A DNA stretch of 39,251 nt from Clostridia bacterium (GTDB lineage: Bacteria; Bacillota; Clostridia; Oscillospirales; CAG-272), in NCBI GenBank assembly GCA_017536635.1, contig JAFXHA010000036.1, positions 1 to 39,251 on the forward strand, in the 5' to 3' direction. The position numbers and the translations under genes were made by a program. Positions 14,486 through 21,276 of the stretch are shown piece by piece. The notes under the pieces were generated by a model. The model did not search any database. It saw only the letters and a program-made list of their open reading frames with translations, and was not told the DNA's origin. Positions within the stretch are counted from its first letter, which is position 1. Each line of letters begins with the position of its first letter.

Positions 14486-15376
14486 ATGAAAAAACTAATC
14501 ATTTTGCTATTAGTACTAACCCTTGTTCTCGGCGTTTTTGCGTCGTGCAACAAAAGGTATCTACAAATAGACGATGAAACAAGCAGTTCTTCGAGTGAGA
14601 GCATATACGAAACCTCAAGCGAAGAAACGAGTACTACTGTCACAAGTGTTGAACACACAAGCGAATCGACGTTCGAAGAAACAAACGAGACCCCGAAAAC
14701 GTTCGACACCGTTGTAACCGTAGAAACTATCGAGTCTATTGACGGCACTGAGGCGGGTGGTACTACCGAGCCTATTAACAATACAGTATACCCTAATGAG
14801 TACAATTATACCTTGGAAAAGATTGGAGATCAATGGTATATGATATTTGATACATATGTCGATAATCCGAAGTATCCCCTCTCATATGTGTATTTCGAAA
14901 TAGATTCTATGGAAACAATCAAGCAAATGATTTTTAATAACGAATTGGATCAGGAACAAAAAAGAAGTATAGTTACGGTTTGTAAACGAGATGAAATAGG
15001 TATACCTTTACCCGACATATTAAATCCGATTCTTCCATCAAATTTAAGAATATATCAAGCTTTTTTGGAAGGGGGGCGTTTTTTGGTTTCGTTTATTGAT
15101 AAAAACTCTCCTAACACCGGAATCGACGGTGCTATGTATGATTTGGATGAAGCCGGATTCATAGAAAAATACAATGCTGCGGCGGCAGAAAATATATACG
15201 TATCAGAAGACGGTGCCAAAACAATTGTACTTCAACAAATAAAGAATCAATATATTGATAGAGATTATCTTTACGTTAAGATCGGAGATAACTATGCACT
15301 TTTTGTATTAGATGGCACGCCCGACCATCTCGATAGAGATCTGATAATGTCGTTTGGTTTCGAGGTTTTAACATAA
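14486..15376 (+). CDS. Lipoprotein of unknown function, partner of the metalloprotease
   Basis: A 296-residue predicted lipoprotein. The N-terminus MKKLIILLLVLTLVLGVFASCN gives a signal peptide and a lipobox (FASC) with Cys at 21. Residues about 30-95 are a low-complexity Ser/Thr/Glu stalk, as in surface-exposed lipoproteins. A globular region follows (about 105-296) with no motif I recognise. Its ribosome-binding site GGAGG lies within the last codons of the protease gene and its ATG is 3 bp after that stop, so the two are translationally linked. The same AT-rich composition suggests they arrived together. It could anchor, inhibit or chaperone the protease; this is inference only. Confidence 0.75.
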   Translation: MKKLIILLLVLTLVLGVFASCNKRYLQIDDETSSSSSESIYETSSEETSTTVTSVEHTSESTFEETNETPKTFDTVVTVETIESIDGTEAGGTTEPINNTVYPNEYNYTLEKIGDQWYMIFDTYVDNPKYPLSYVYFEIDSMETIKQMIFNNELDQEQKRSIVTVCKRDEIGIPLPDILNPILPSNLRIYQAFLEGGRFLVSFIDKNSPNTGIDGAMYDLDEAGFIEKYNAAAAENIYVSEDGAKTIVLQQIKNQYIDRDYLYVKIGDNYALFVLDGTPDHLDRDLIMSFGFEVLT

Positions 15377-15381
15377 GCTCC

Positions 15382-15416
15382 CCCCGCTATTGCGTTGAAA
15401 TAGCGGGGATCTTTTT
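15382..15416 (+). terminator. Terminator of the metalloprotease operon
   Basis: CCCCGCTATT (15382-15391) and AATAGCGGGG (15399-15408), a 10-bp stem with a 7-nt loop, followed by ATCTTTTTT. Confidence 0.92.
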
Positions 15417-15452
15417 TGCCTTTGCCAAATTCGACCGATTTCGTCAAGGCTC

Positions 15453-15481
15453 TTGACAAAATTTGTCGAGGGGAGTATAAT
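15453..15481 (+). promoter_or_regulatory. Perfect consensus promoter for mscL with inverted repeat over the -35 box
   Basis: TTGACA (15453-15458), 17 bp, TATAAT (15476-15481). The sequence CTTGACAAAATTTGTCGAG, covering the -35 box, is a near-perfect inverted repeat with one mismatch and could be an operator. Confidence 0.85.
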
Positions 15482-15521
15482 TATTTACGGAAACTAAATA
15501 TTTTTCAACAAGGAGATTTTT

Positions 15522-16133
15522 ATGAGAAAATTTTTTGGCGAATTTAAAAAATTTATCACGCGCGGAAACGTGCTTGATATGGCAGTCGGTGTTATCGTCG
15601 GCGGCGCGTTTACCGCAATCGTAAACGGACTCAGCAATTTCGTTCTCAAGCCCCTTATCAACTATTTCCTTTTCCTGCTTCTCGGCAAGGACTCTCTGAG
15701 CAGCATCTACACCTTCCTCGGAGATATCGTTTATACCCTTGACGCTGACGGAAATTACGTGCTCGATGAGCTCGGAAATAAGATCCCCGACCTCAAGAAT
15801 TGCTTCTACATAGACTGGGGCTCTCTTATCAGCACTATCATTAACTTCGTTATCACCGCGTTCGTTCTCTTCCTTATCGTTAAGACGATGAACAATCTCA
15901 AGGATGGAAAGATTCTCAAGGAAGGCAAGATCGCAAAGGCTGATAAGAAGGCTATGAAGGCTCAGGGCATTAAGCTTCGCGACAAGGAAGCAGTTAAGGC
16001 ATACTTTGACGAAAAGGCTGCAAAGGAAGCTGCTGAAAAGGCTGCGGCTGAGGAAAAGGCAAAGCAGGATAGACTCGCTAATCCTACCACCGAGGATCTT
16101 CTCAAGGAGATCAGAGATCTTCTCAAAAAGTAA
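15522..16133 (+). CDS. mscL: Large-conductance mechanosensitive channel MscL
   Basis: A homopentameric membrane channel that opens under membrane tension to release solutes in hypo-osmotic shock. The N-terminal helix and TM1 are textbook: FKKFITRGNVLDMAVGVIVGGAFTAIVNGL (9-38). TM2 is near 103-125 (ISTIINFVITAFVLFLIVKTMN). At 203 residues it is longer than the usual 130-150, with an expanded extracellular loop (about 45-100, containing LDADGNYVLDELGNKIPDLKN) and a long Ala/Glu/Lys-rich C-terminal coiled region ending TTEDLLKEIRDLL, the usual cytoplasmic bundle. ATG at 15522 behind AAGGAG. Confidence 0.96.
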   Translation: MRKFFGEFKKFITRGNVLDMAVGVIVGGAFTAIVNGLSNFVLKPLINYFLFLLLGKDSLSSIYTFLGDIVYTLDADGNYVLDELGNKIPDLKNCFYIDWGSLISTIINFVITAFVLFLIVKTMNNLKDGKILKEGKIAKADKKAMKAQGIKLRDKEAVKAYFDEKAAKEAAEKAAAEEKAKQDRLANPTTEDLLKEIRDLLKK

Positions 16134-16136
16134 TTT

Positions 16137-16233
16137 TTGACCTTTGGGGCTTTGACTTATTTTTGAGTATGTTGCAGCCTCAAGAACAATAATCCCGTGG
16201 CAGCTTAGCCTCGGGCTTTAAAGGACAGTAAAA
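16137..16233 (+). ncRNA. Candidate structured RNA element downstream of mscL
   Basis: The mscL 3' region pairs by eye into an outer CCTTT/AAAGG helix (from 16141 and 16219), a TTGAG/CTCAA hairpin (16163-16183) and a strong hairpin CCCGTGGC/GCCTCGGG (16194-16215), followed by the terminator at 16234. It has no ORF. It could be a 3' UTR structure or an independent small RNA. I compared it mentally with common riboswitches, SRP RNA, tmRNA and 6S RNA and could not assign it. Confidence 0.3.
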
Positions 16234-16270
16234 AGCCGATATGGATTTTGTTCCGTATCGGCTCTTTTCT
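16234..16270 (+). terminator. Terminator after mscL
   Basis: AGCCGATA (16234-16241) and TATCGGCT (16256-16263) with a partly paired loop, followed by CTTTTCT. Confidence 0.75.
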
Positions 16271-16285
16271 ATATACATCTCCAAA

Positions 16286-16359
16286 GGTGGTGAGCGAGTG
16301 CGCTTTTTAAGTGTTTGGTGATATGATGTTTTTGACAGTGTGATATTACGCTCCCTACC
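16286..16359 (+). other. Ribosome-binding-site-like motif paired with a distal complement; possible decayed small gene
   Basis: AAAGGTGGTGAGCG (16283-16296) looks like the strong ribosome-binding region of small Firmicutes toxin-like genes, but only ORFs of under 10 codons follow. CGCTCCCTACC (16349-16359) pairs with GGTGGTGAGCG (16286-16296) over 11 positions with one mismatch and one G-U, closing a loop of about 52 nt. This may be a sequestered ribosome-binding site or remnant; function not assigned. The rest of the 318-bp gap 16134-16451 is the mscL 3' structure and two terminators. Confidence 0.3.
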
Positions 16360-16392
16360 CGTAGATATATCGAAGCCTTGAGGGCTTGAGGC

Positions 16393-16430
16393 AAAAAGAG
16401 TTGGCGTTGTGTTCTTAAGAACACAACGCC
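16393..16430 (-). terminator. Terminator of the SleB-like gene, containing a 28-bp perfect palindrome
   Basis: On the minus strand GGCGTTGTGTTC/GAACACAACGCC (16403-16430, central TTAA) is followed by AACTCTTTTT. It lies just after the stop codon of the SleB-like gene. Confidence 0.85.
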
Positions 16431-16451
16431 CTGCCTCGTGAGGTTATGGAA

Positions 16452-17333
16452 TCATTTATAGAAGTCGTGATTTCCGATGGAGAATGCGAAGGGTCTGTTT
16501 TTAGAGATCCAATTACTTGTAGATATTCTTGGATTCATAAAGAATAGGATCTCATCGGATATAGAATATCCTTCGAGGCATATCTTTGCGGCGATGACCG
16601 AGGATTCGGACGGGGTACGGTAGATAGTGCCGATCGCCACGGGGGTGAATTGGGTTCCGCCCTTTTTGTCAAAGATGACGCCATAGATAGTATTGGGATA
16701 CTGATGGCTGTCGCGACGGTTGAGCACAACGTTGCCGACCGCGATCTGACCCTCGAGAACCTCGCCCGCCGATTCCGCGCTGATTATGCGCGAGAGCCAA
16801 TAAAGATCCTTGGAATTATAGAATTCCGAGGCGCTTTTGAGCTTGTCCGAGGTGCTCGTAAGTATTACCGAGCGCGTTGCGCCGTCCCAGCCCACGTTGA
16901 TGCAGAAGGGTGCGGCTATTGCGCGAACGGGAACGAAAAGTCTACCTTCAATATTAAGAATCTTCTCGGGGGAATAAAAATATCTTCCCAGAGCAGACAC
17001 GTAATATCCGCCGTCGCGCACGTAAATATCCACGCCACCCTTTTTAACGAGCGCCGTTTTGGTGCTGTCGCTCCAGCTTATCGAATCCGCACCCACAATC
17101 TCCGAGAATGCTCGAAGCGGAACGTATGTAACCGAATTTATCAGACGGCTCTGGCCTGAAAGGATCTCTTTTCCGTCGAGATATATCCGCACACCGCTGC
17201 TTCGGGGCGAAGCGTTGTCTGAGCTTACCTCCTGTGCCGATGCCATCGGTGCGGTGAGGCTGAGCATCATTACAGCTACAAGTATAGCCGCAAAGAGCTT
17301 TTTCGCTTTGTGCGATCTTATCGATTTTAGCAT
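16452..17333 (-). CDS. Secreted SleB-like cell-wall/cortex hydrolase with copper-amine-oxidase-like N-domain
   Basis: A 293-residue exported protein. Residues 1-33 are a signal peptide (KKLFAAILVAVMMLSLTAPMASA). About 48-158 is a Cu-amine-oxidase N-terminal-like repeat domain (VRIYLDGKEI, TYVPLRAFSEIVGA, RLFVPVRAIA), a common wall-associated module in Clostridia. About 178-293 is the SleB/CwlJ Hydrolase_2 domain: LYWLSRIISAESAGE with catalytic E187, GNVVLNRR, GTQFTPV and a final IGNHDFY. SleB enzymes are lytic transglycosylases of spore cortex peptidoglycan; this one could serve germination or general wall turnover. ATG at 17333 behind AGGAGG, with its own promoter and terminator. Confidence 0.92.
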   Translation of the reverse strand: MLKSIRSHKAKKLFAAILVAVMMLSLTAPMASAQEVSSDNASPRSSGVRIYLDGKEILSGQSRLINSVTYVPLRAFSEIVGADSISWSDSTKTALVKKGGVDIYVRDGGYYVSALGRYFYSPEKILNIEGRLFVPVRAIAAPFCINVGWDGATRSVILTSTSDKLKSASEFYNSKDLYWLSRIISAESAGEVLEGQIAVGNVVLNRRDSHQYPNTIYGVIFDKKGGTQFTPVAIGTIYRTPSESSVIAAKICLEGYSISDEILFFMNPRISTSNWISKNRPFAFSIGNHDFYK

Positions 17334-17389
17334 TTTTACCTCCTTTTTTGAAATTCTTTGAAAAAGACACGCTTTCTCAAAGTAACTAA

Positions 17390-17418
17390 ATTATACCTGA
17401 AATCGAGCCCCGGTTCAA
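17390..17418 (-). promoter_or_regulatory. Sigma-A promoter for the SleB-like gene
   Basis: On the minus strand TTGAAC (17413-17418), 17 bp, TATAAT (17390-17395). A sigma-A rather than a sporulation promoter would favour vegetative expression. The rest of the 316-bp gap 17334-17649 is AT-rich and, apart from the promoter at 17574, shows nothing I can assign. Confidence 0.75.
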
Positions 17419-17573
17419 CCCACAAGATATTCCCGATATGTAAGTATCAGCCAAAATATCCTGACTGTTCCAAAAAAACGCTTGATTTATGGAAATACGA
17501 GGTATATCTTACTCTATTTTACAGCTATAATTTTGAAAAATAATGAAAAAAGAAGAACAATTTAAAAATGTTC

Positions 17574-17602
17574 TTGAAAAAACGAGAGGTATGTGTTAAA
17601 AT
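17574..17602 (+). promoter_or_regulatory. Sigma-A promoter for the LRR surface protein
   Basis: TTGAAA (17574-17579), 17 bp, TAAAAT (17597-17602), 48 bp before the start codon. Confidence 0.68.
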
Positions 17603-17649
17603 ATAAGATGTAAAAAAATTAAAAATATTGAAAGGTTGGTTTTGATCAC

Positions 17650-18690
17650 ATGAAAAAGCTTAACAAATGGTTAAAGCTCTCCGTTGCCATCGCGCTTCTT
17701 TTTGCGTTTATGCTCACCGCTACTTCGTGCGCTACCACGGCTCAGGCTGAGGCAAAGGACGACAACGGAAAATTTGACGATATAGAATGGACATACGATG
17801 CCGATGATAAGGAGCTTGTTATCAACGGAGAGGGCGCGATCTCGTCCTTTGAGGTTGCTGACGTTCCGTGGAAGGCGGCAAAAATAAGCATTGAAACGAT
17901 CAAGATAAGCTCGGGGATCACCGAGATCGGCGATAACGCGTTTGCGTTTTGCTCGAAGCTTACGAGCGTTTCTATCCCCTCGACCGTTACCTCTATCGGA
18001 GACAGCGCGTTCGAGGCTTGTATAGCGCTTGACGCTATCGAGATCCCCGCCGGCGTTACAGAGCTTGGCGAGAGAGTTTTCGCTCATTGCTCGGCGCTTG
18101 AAGAGGTCATCATTCTCGGCAACGTTTCTCACTTTGAAAGTTGGGCGTTCAAGGGCTGCAAGAGCCTTGAGACGCTTACTGTTTACTGCCCCGAGGGCGA
18201 GACCGTAACGGCGGCTGACGATGCGTTCCTTGAGTGCGCTATCGATGGCATTGAGGATAGCGGCGTTGAGCTCAAGACCACCAACACCACCGCGGTCGAC
18301 ATTACCGTTAAGTACGTTTACGAGGACGGCACCGAAGCGGCAGCTACCTATACTACCACAAAGAATAAGGGAGAGAGCTACGAGGTAGCGAGCCCCGAAA
18401 TAGAAGGATATGAGCCCGATAAGTCCACGGTCAGCGGAACGGTAGCAAATCTTCTTTCGATCGAGGAGACTGTAACCTATAAGCCGGTCGAGGCTGACAC
18501 CGAGGATACCGCCGAGGTAGGCGGCGCTGAGAGTGAGGGCGCTGATGAGGACAAGCCCGTTAATGCGGGAACGATCATCACTATCGTAGTATTTGCTGTT
18601 GTTATTATAGCTCTTATCGTATTCGCGATATTTATGTTCCGCCCCGACAAGAAGGTCGCCAACAAGAACAATAAAAACAATAAGAAATAA
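17650..18690 (+). CDS. Surface lipoprotein with BspA-type leucine-rich repeats, MucBP-like domain and C-terminal TM
   Basis: A 346-residue cell-envelope protein. The N-terminus has a hydrophobic signal ending LTATSCATT, a plausible lipobox Cys. About 40-185 holds BspA/LRR_5 repeats (ITEIGDNAFAFCSKLTSVSIP, VTSIGDSAFEACIALDAIEIP, VTELGERVFAHCSALEEVII). About 215-280 is MucBP-like (VKYVYEDGTEAAATYTTT, EIEGYEPDKSTVSGTV). An acidic linker leads to a TM helix (about 306-330) and a Lys/Asn-rich tail. Such modules bind host or mucosal ligands. Having both a lipobox and a C-terminal TM helix is unusual. The next small gene starts 3 bp after its stop. Confidence 0.85.
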   Translation: MKKLNKWLKLSVAIALLFAFMLTATSCATTAQAEAKDDNGKFDDIEWTYDADDKELVINGEGAISSFEVADVPWKAAKISIETIKISSGITEIGDNAFAFCSKLTSVSIPSTVTSIGDSAFEACIALDAIEIPAGVTELGERVFAHCSALEEVIILGNVSHFESWAFKGCKSLETLTVYCPEGETVTAADDAFLECAIDGIEDSGVELKTTNTTAVDITVKYVYEDGTEAAATYTTTKNKGESYEVASPEIEGYEPDKSTVSGTVANLLSIEETVTYKPVEADTEDTAEVGGAESEGADEDKPVNAGTIITIVVFAVVIIALIVFAIFMFRPDKKVANKNNKNNKK

Positions 18691-18693
18691 GCT

Positions 18694-18918
18694 ATGAAAC
18701 AGAATTACAGTGTAGAAATAAAGCTCTCCGAGGAGCTGCTCAGAAAGTTTCTTTTCGTGTCGAACGCCGAAAATCGCTCGCCCGCGGCACAGTTTGCCTT
18801 TATGGTGAGAAATAACGTGGCATATTACGAAAAAACAAAGGGCAGAATATCTCCCGCCGAGCTCCAGAAAATTGACGTCTCCGAATATAAACAGGACGAG
18901 GATTCTTCAAAAAATTGA
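18694..18918 (+). CDS. Small ribbon-helix-helix-like protein
   Basis: A 74-residue protein with the outline of a MetJ/Arc-type fold: a short strand (YSVEIKLS), helix A (EELLRKFLFVSNAEN), a turn (RSPA) and helix B (AQFAFMVRNNVAYYEKTKG), then a charged C-terminal tail. Such proteins dimerise and bind DNA through the strand. No convincing ribosome-binding site precedes its ATG; it starts 3 bp after the LRR protein stop, so translation is probably coupled. I do not recognise a named family. A different RHH protein, at 22319, follows the SPFH gene in a similar layout. Confidence 0.6.
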   Translation: MKQNYSVEIKLSEELLRKFLFVSNAENRSPAAQFAFMVRNNVAYYEKTKGRISPAELQKIDVSEYKQDEDSSKN

Positions 18919-18929
18919 AGATATACTAA

Positions 18930-18958
18930 AAAAGCCTTCCCAAATGGAAGGCTTTTTT
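18930..18958 (+). terminator. Terminator of the LRR protein unit
   Basis: AGCCTTCC (18933-18940), CAAAT, GGAAGGCT (18946-18953), flanked by AAAAA and TTTTTT, so it may work in both directions. Confidence 0.88.
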
Positions 18959-18994
18959 GTTTGTGTTTCGTGCGGTATTGTCGCAAATTTCTTC

Positions 18995-19024
18995 TTGACA
19001 GAAGTACGATAGCTGTGGTACAAT
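18995..19024 (+). promoter_or_regulatory. Sigma-A promoter for the OPRT-like gene
   Basis: TTGACA (18995-19000), 18 bp, TACAAT (19019-19024), 21 bp before the start codon. Confidence 0.75.
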
Positions 19025-19045
19025 TAAAAAAAAGGGGTATTTTTT

Positions 19046-19687
19046 ATGTCTACCGAAAAAAGCTACAAAATAAAAACCAAAAATCCTGACCTTTTCCTTC
19101 GTGTAACGAAGGGACATTTTGCTACTAACCATAGCCATACCAATTATTATATTGACGTAACTATGCAGAAATCCCGCTTCTCCGAGGCGTCTGCCGTAGC
19201 AAAGGAGCTGGTCTCTCATTATAATCTCAATACCATAGTCGACGCTATTCTGTGCCTTGACGGTACAGAGGTCATCGGCGCGTGTCTCGCTCAGGAGCTT
19301 ACCAAGGGAAGCTACGTTAATCTCAACGCGCACAGAACCATTTACGTTGTCAAGCCCGAGCACATCACGGGTAGTCAGCTTATGTTCCGCGATAACATCG
19401 TTCCGATGATAGAGAAGAAGAACGTGCTTATTCTCGCGGCATCGGTTACCACCGGCTACACCGCTCAGTCTGCGGTAGAGGCAGTAAATTATTATAACGG
19501 CACGGTCGTGGGCATCTGCGCGATATTCTCGACCGCTGACAGCTGCGCGGGATATCCCGTTCAGGCTATATTTGACCCCAACGACCTTGAGGGCTACGCA
19601 AGCTACGCGTCGCACGATTGTCCGTTCTGCAAGGCAGGCAAGAAGATAGACGCGTTGGTCAACAGCTTTGGATATTCAAAGCTATAA
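19046..19687 (+). CDS. Orotate phosphoribosyltransferase-like protein (clostridial family)
   Basis: A 213-residue type I phosphoribosyltransferase fold, usually annotated as orotate phosphoribosyltransferase in Clostridia. Conserved blocks are RVTKGHFATNHSHTNYYIDV (19-38), DAILCLDGTEVIGACLAQEL, the RDNI stretch, and NVLILAASVTTGYTAQSAVEAV at the PRPP-loop position. That loop lacks the paired acidic residues of the standard V-D-D-x-x-T-T-G motif, with Ala-Ala-Ser instead. The C-terminus has SHDCPFCKAGKKIDALVNSFGYSKL, with a CxxC. It may use another base or ribosyl donor; a role in pyrimidine salvage is unproven. ATG at 19046 behind AAGGGG. The cyclophilin-like gene follows after 25 bp. Confidence 0.78.
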   Translation: MSTEKSYKIKTKNPDLFLRVTKGHFATNHSHTNYYIDVTMQKSRFSEASAVAKELVSHYNLNTIVDAILCLDGTEVIGACLAQELTKGSYVNLNAHRTIYVVKPEHITGSQLMFRDNIVPMIEKKNVLILAASVTTGYTAQSAVEAVNYYNGTVVGICAIFSTADSCAGYPVQAIFDPNDLEGYASYASHDCPFCKAGKKIDALVNSFGYSKL

Positions 19688-19712
19688 GGTATCGAGCGGA
19701 AGGAATCGAAAA

Positions 19713-20357
19713 ATGGCAAAGGATAAAAGCGGCGTAAAGCCTGCAATGAGTAAGCGCGAGCGTGCTAACGCAAGACGCGCAAAGAAAATAAGACAGCAGA
19801 GATTAAAGGCGGCTGCGGTGATAGCGGTCATCGTGCTCGTTATCGGCGGATTTGTTGCGCTCGGGTTCGTTCTCGATTGGTGGGCTTATCAGCCAAAGGT
19901 AACCTATCACGCATCGATAGAGGTGGAGAATTACGGATCGCTTCACGTATCTCTTTACGGCAAGGACGCGCCCGAGACGGTTGATGCATTTATTGAGCTC
20001 GCGGAGCACGGGCACTATAACGGCAAGAGCTTTGGTTCCTTGCTCGACGGAAATATGATCGCCTGCGACGCGGGCGACGAGATAACGATCGTCGGTGAAT
20101 TTGAGGACAACGGAGTTAAAAATCGCGCGCCTCATAAGCGCGGAACGCTCTCAATGCTACTCCCCGACGCCGAGGATCCCGACAGTGCAAACGGCTCGTT
20201 TGCGATACTCACAAAGGATATGAGTGAGCTTGATGAGAGCCGTGCGGCGTTCGGTAGGGTTACAGAGGGACTGGATATTCTTGACAAGATGGTCGAGGAT
20301 ATGGAAAACGGTAAGAGCCCGAAGATCACGAGCATCTCGTTGCATCACGCACATTGA
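19713..20357 (+). CDS. Membrane-anchored cyclophilin-like protein with degenerate active site
   Basis: A 214-residue protein: a basic cytoplasmic N-terminus (SKRERANARRAKKIRQQRLK), one TM helix (about 32-54), then an extracytoplasmic cyclophilin-like domain. Recognisable pieces are LHVSLYGKDAPETVDAFIELAEHGHYNG, HKRGTLSMLL, NGSFAILTKDMSELDESRAAFGRVTEGLDILD. At the place of the FHRVIPGFMIQGG signature it reads FGSLLDGNMIACDAG, so the catalytic Arg is absent. It is probably a folding helper or binding protein without isomerase activity. The ATG at 19713 is chosen for GGAAGGA upstream; an in-frame start at 19668 would overlap the OPRT-like gene. Confidence 0.8.
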   Translation: MAKDKSGVKPAMSKRERANARRAKKIRQQRLKAAAVIAVIVLVIGGFVALGFVLDWWAYQPKVTYHASIEVENYGSLHVSLYGKDAPETVDAFIELAEHGHYNGKSFGSLLDGNMIACDAGDEITIVGEFEDNGVKNRAPHKRGTLSMLLPDAEDPDSANGSFAILTKDMSELDESRAAFGRVTEGLDILDKMVEDMENGKSPKITSISLHHAH

Positions 20358-20384
20358 TTGATAAACAAATTAAACAAATATAGA

Positions 20385-20416
20385 TCGCCGCGTTCGTAGA
20401 GCGCGGCGACTTTTTA
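20385..20416. terminator. Terminator between convergent genes
   Basis: TCGCCGCG (20385-20392) and CGCGGCGA (20402-20409) with a 9-nt loop, followed by CTTTTTAT. Confidence 0.85.
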
Positions 20417-20444
20417 TATAGTGAGGGAAAATCCCTGCAAAAAT

Positions 20445-21128
20445 TTATTTATCATTAGTTACGTCTCCGCTGCCGTGAATATCTATCGTTTCTCCGAGAT
20501 ATGTCGGCTCAGGCTTAAAGGCGCACCAGAGCATATCCTTAGTGCGAGCAGCGACCTCGCGTATCTGGCGCTTTGCTTCTCCCGAATATTTGCGAGGATC
20601 TGCGCCGACGCCGACCGAGTCTACACCAAGCTCGTCCGATATATAAAGCGCGCGAAAGAGATGATATTTCTGGGTTACGATCACGATGCTTTTTACACCG
20701 AATATAGCCTTAGCTCTGTAAATGCTTTCGTAGGTGGAAAAGCCGGCGTGATCCATAAAAATATCCTCGGACGGCACTCCGTGCTCGATGGCAAACGCCT
20801 TCATAACGTTGACCTCGTCGTAATCCGTGCGCGAATGGTCGCCGCTCATAATGATCTTGGGAGCAACCCCTGCCTCGTAAAGCTTGATCGCCTCAAGCAG
20901 CCTGTCCTCAAGCATATGCGAGGGAGTTTCGCCCTTAACTCCCGCACCGAGTACGAGAATACAGTCGGCGGTTCCGTCGGGATCAAACTCCTCGGCGCTC
21001 CGGAAGATGCGATCTTTGACCGATGCCGTCATATACAGATTCATAGCGCAGACGGTTGCACCGAAAACAAGCGCCACGGCAAGCAATATGGCGACTGTAT
21101 ATTTTATTTTCTTCAAATACTTTTTCAT
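20445..21128 (-). CDS. SanA/YdcF-like DUF218 membrane-anchored protein
   Basis: A 227-residue protein with an N-terminal TM anchor (about 10-30, VAILLAVALVFGATVCAMNLY) and an extracytoplasmic DUF218 domain. Typical blocks are DCILVLGAGVKGETPSHMLEDRLLEAIKLYEAG, KIIMSGDHSRTDYDEVNVMKAFAIEHGVP and IVIVTQKYHLFRALYI. Relatives (SanA, ElyC, YdcF) are linked to cell-envelope barrier function and antibiotic exclusion; the biochemical activity is unclear. The length matches the SanA group. ATG at 21128 behind GGAAGG, with a minus-strand promoter at 21159-21187. Confidence 0.88.
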   Translation of the reverse strand: MKKYLKKIKYTVAILLAVALVFGATVCAMNLYMTASVKDRIFRSAEEFDPDGTADCILVLGAGVKGETPSHMLEDRLLEAIKLYEAGVAPKIIMSGDHSRTDYDEVNVMKAFAIEHGVPSEDIFMDHAGFSTYESIYRAKAIFGVKSIVIVTQKYHLFRALYISDELGVDSVGVGADPRKYSGEAKRQIREVAARTKDMLWCAFKPEPTYLGETIDIHGSGDVTNDK

Positions 21129-21158
21129 AGTGCACCGCCTTCCTCGAACTGTGATATT

Positions 21159-21187
21159 AGTATATCATTTGTTATAGAAAAAATCAA
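21159..21187 (-). promoter_or_regulatory. Sigma-A promoter for the SanA-like gene
   Basis: On the minus strand TTGATT (21182-21187), 17 bp, TATACT (21159-21164). Confidence 0.62.
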
Positions 21188-21208
21188 TGAAGATTTTTTA
21201 AAAAATTA

Positions 21209-21247
21209 TTGACAATCAGCAATCTTTATGATATCATTATGATATCA
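21209..21247 (+). promoter_or_regulatory. SPFH operon promoter with two tandem TGATATCA palindromes
   Basis: TTGACA (21209-21214), 17 bp, TATCAT (21232-21237). The palindrome TGATATCA occurs at 21229-21236 and again at 21240-21247, exactly 11 bp apart, overlapping the -10 box and the start site. This is the layout of a repressor operator with two half-turn-matched sites. Confidence 0.6.
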
Positions 21248-21276
21248 GATAATTTATGACATAGGAGGAAAAGATT

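Noticed and set aside
16137..16270. 6S RNA, SRP RNA or a known riboswitch
   Set aside because: The expected conserved sequence blocks of these families could not be found, so it is left as an unassigned candidate.
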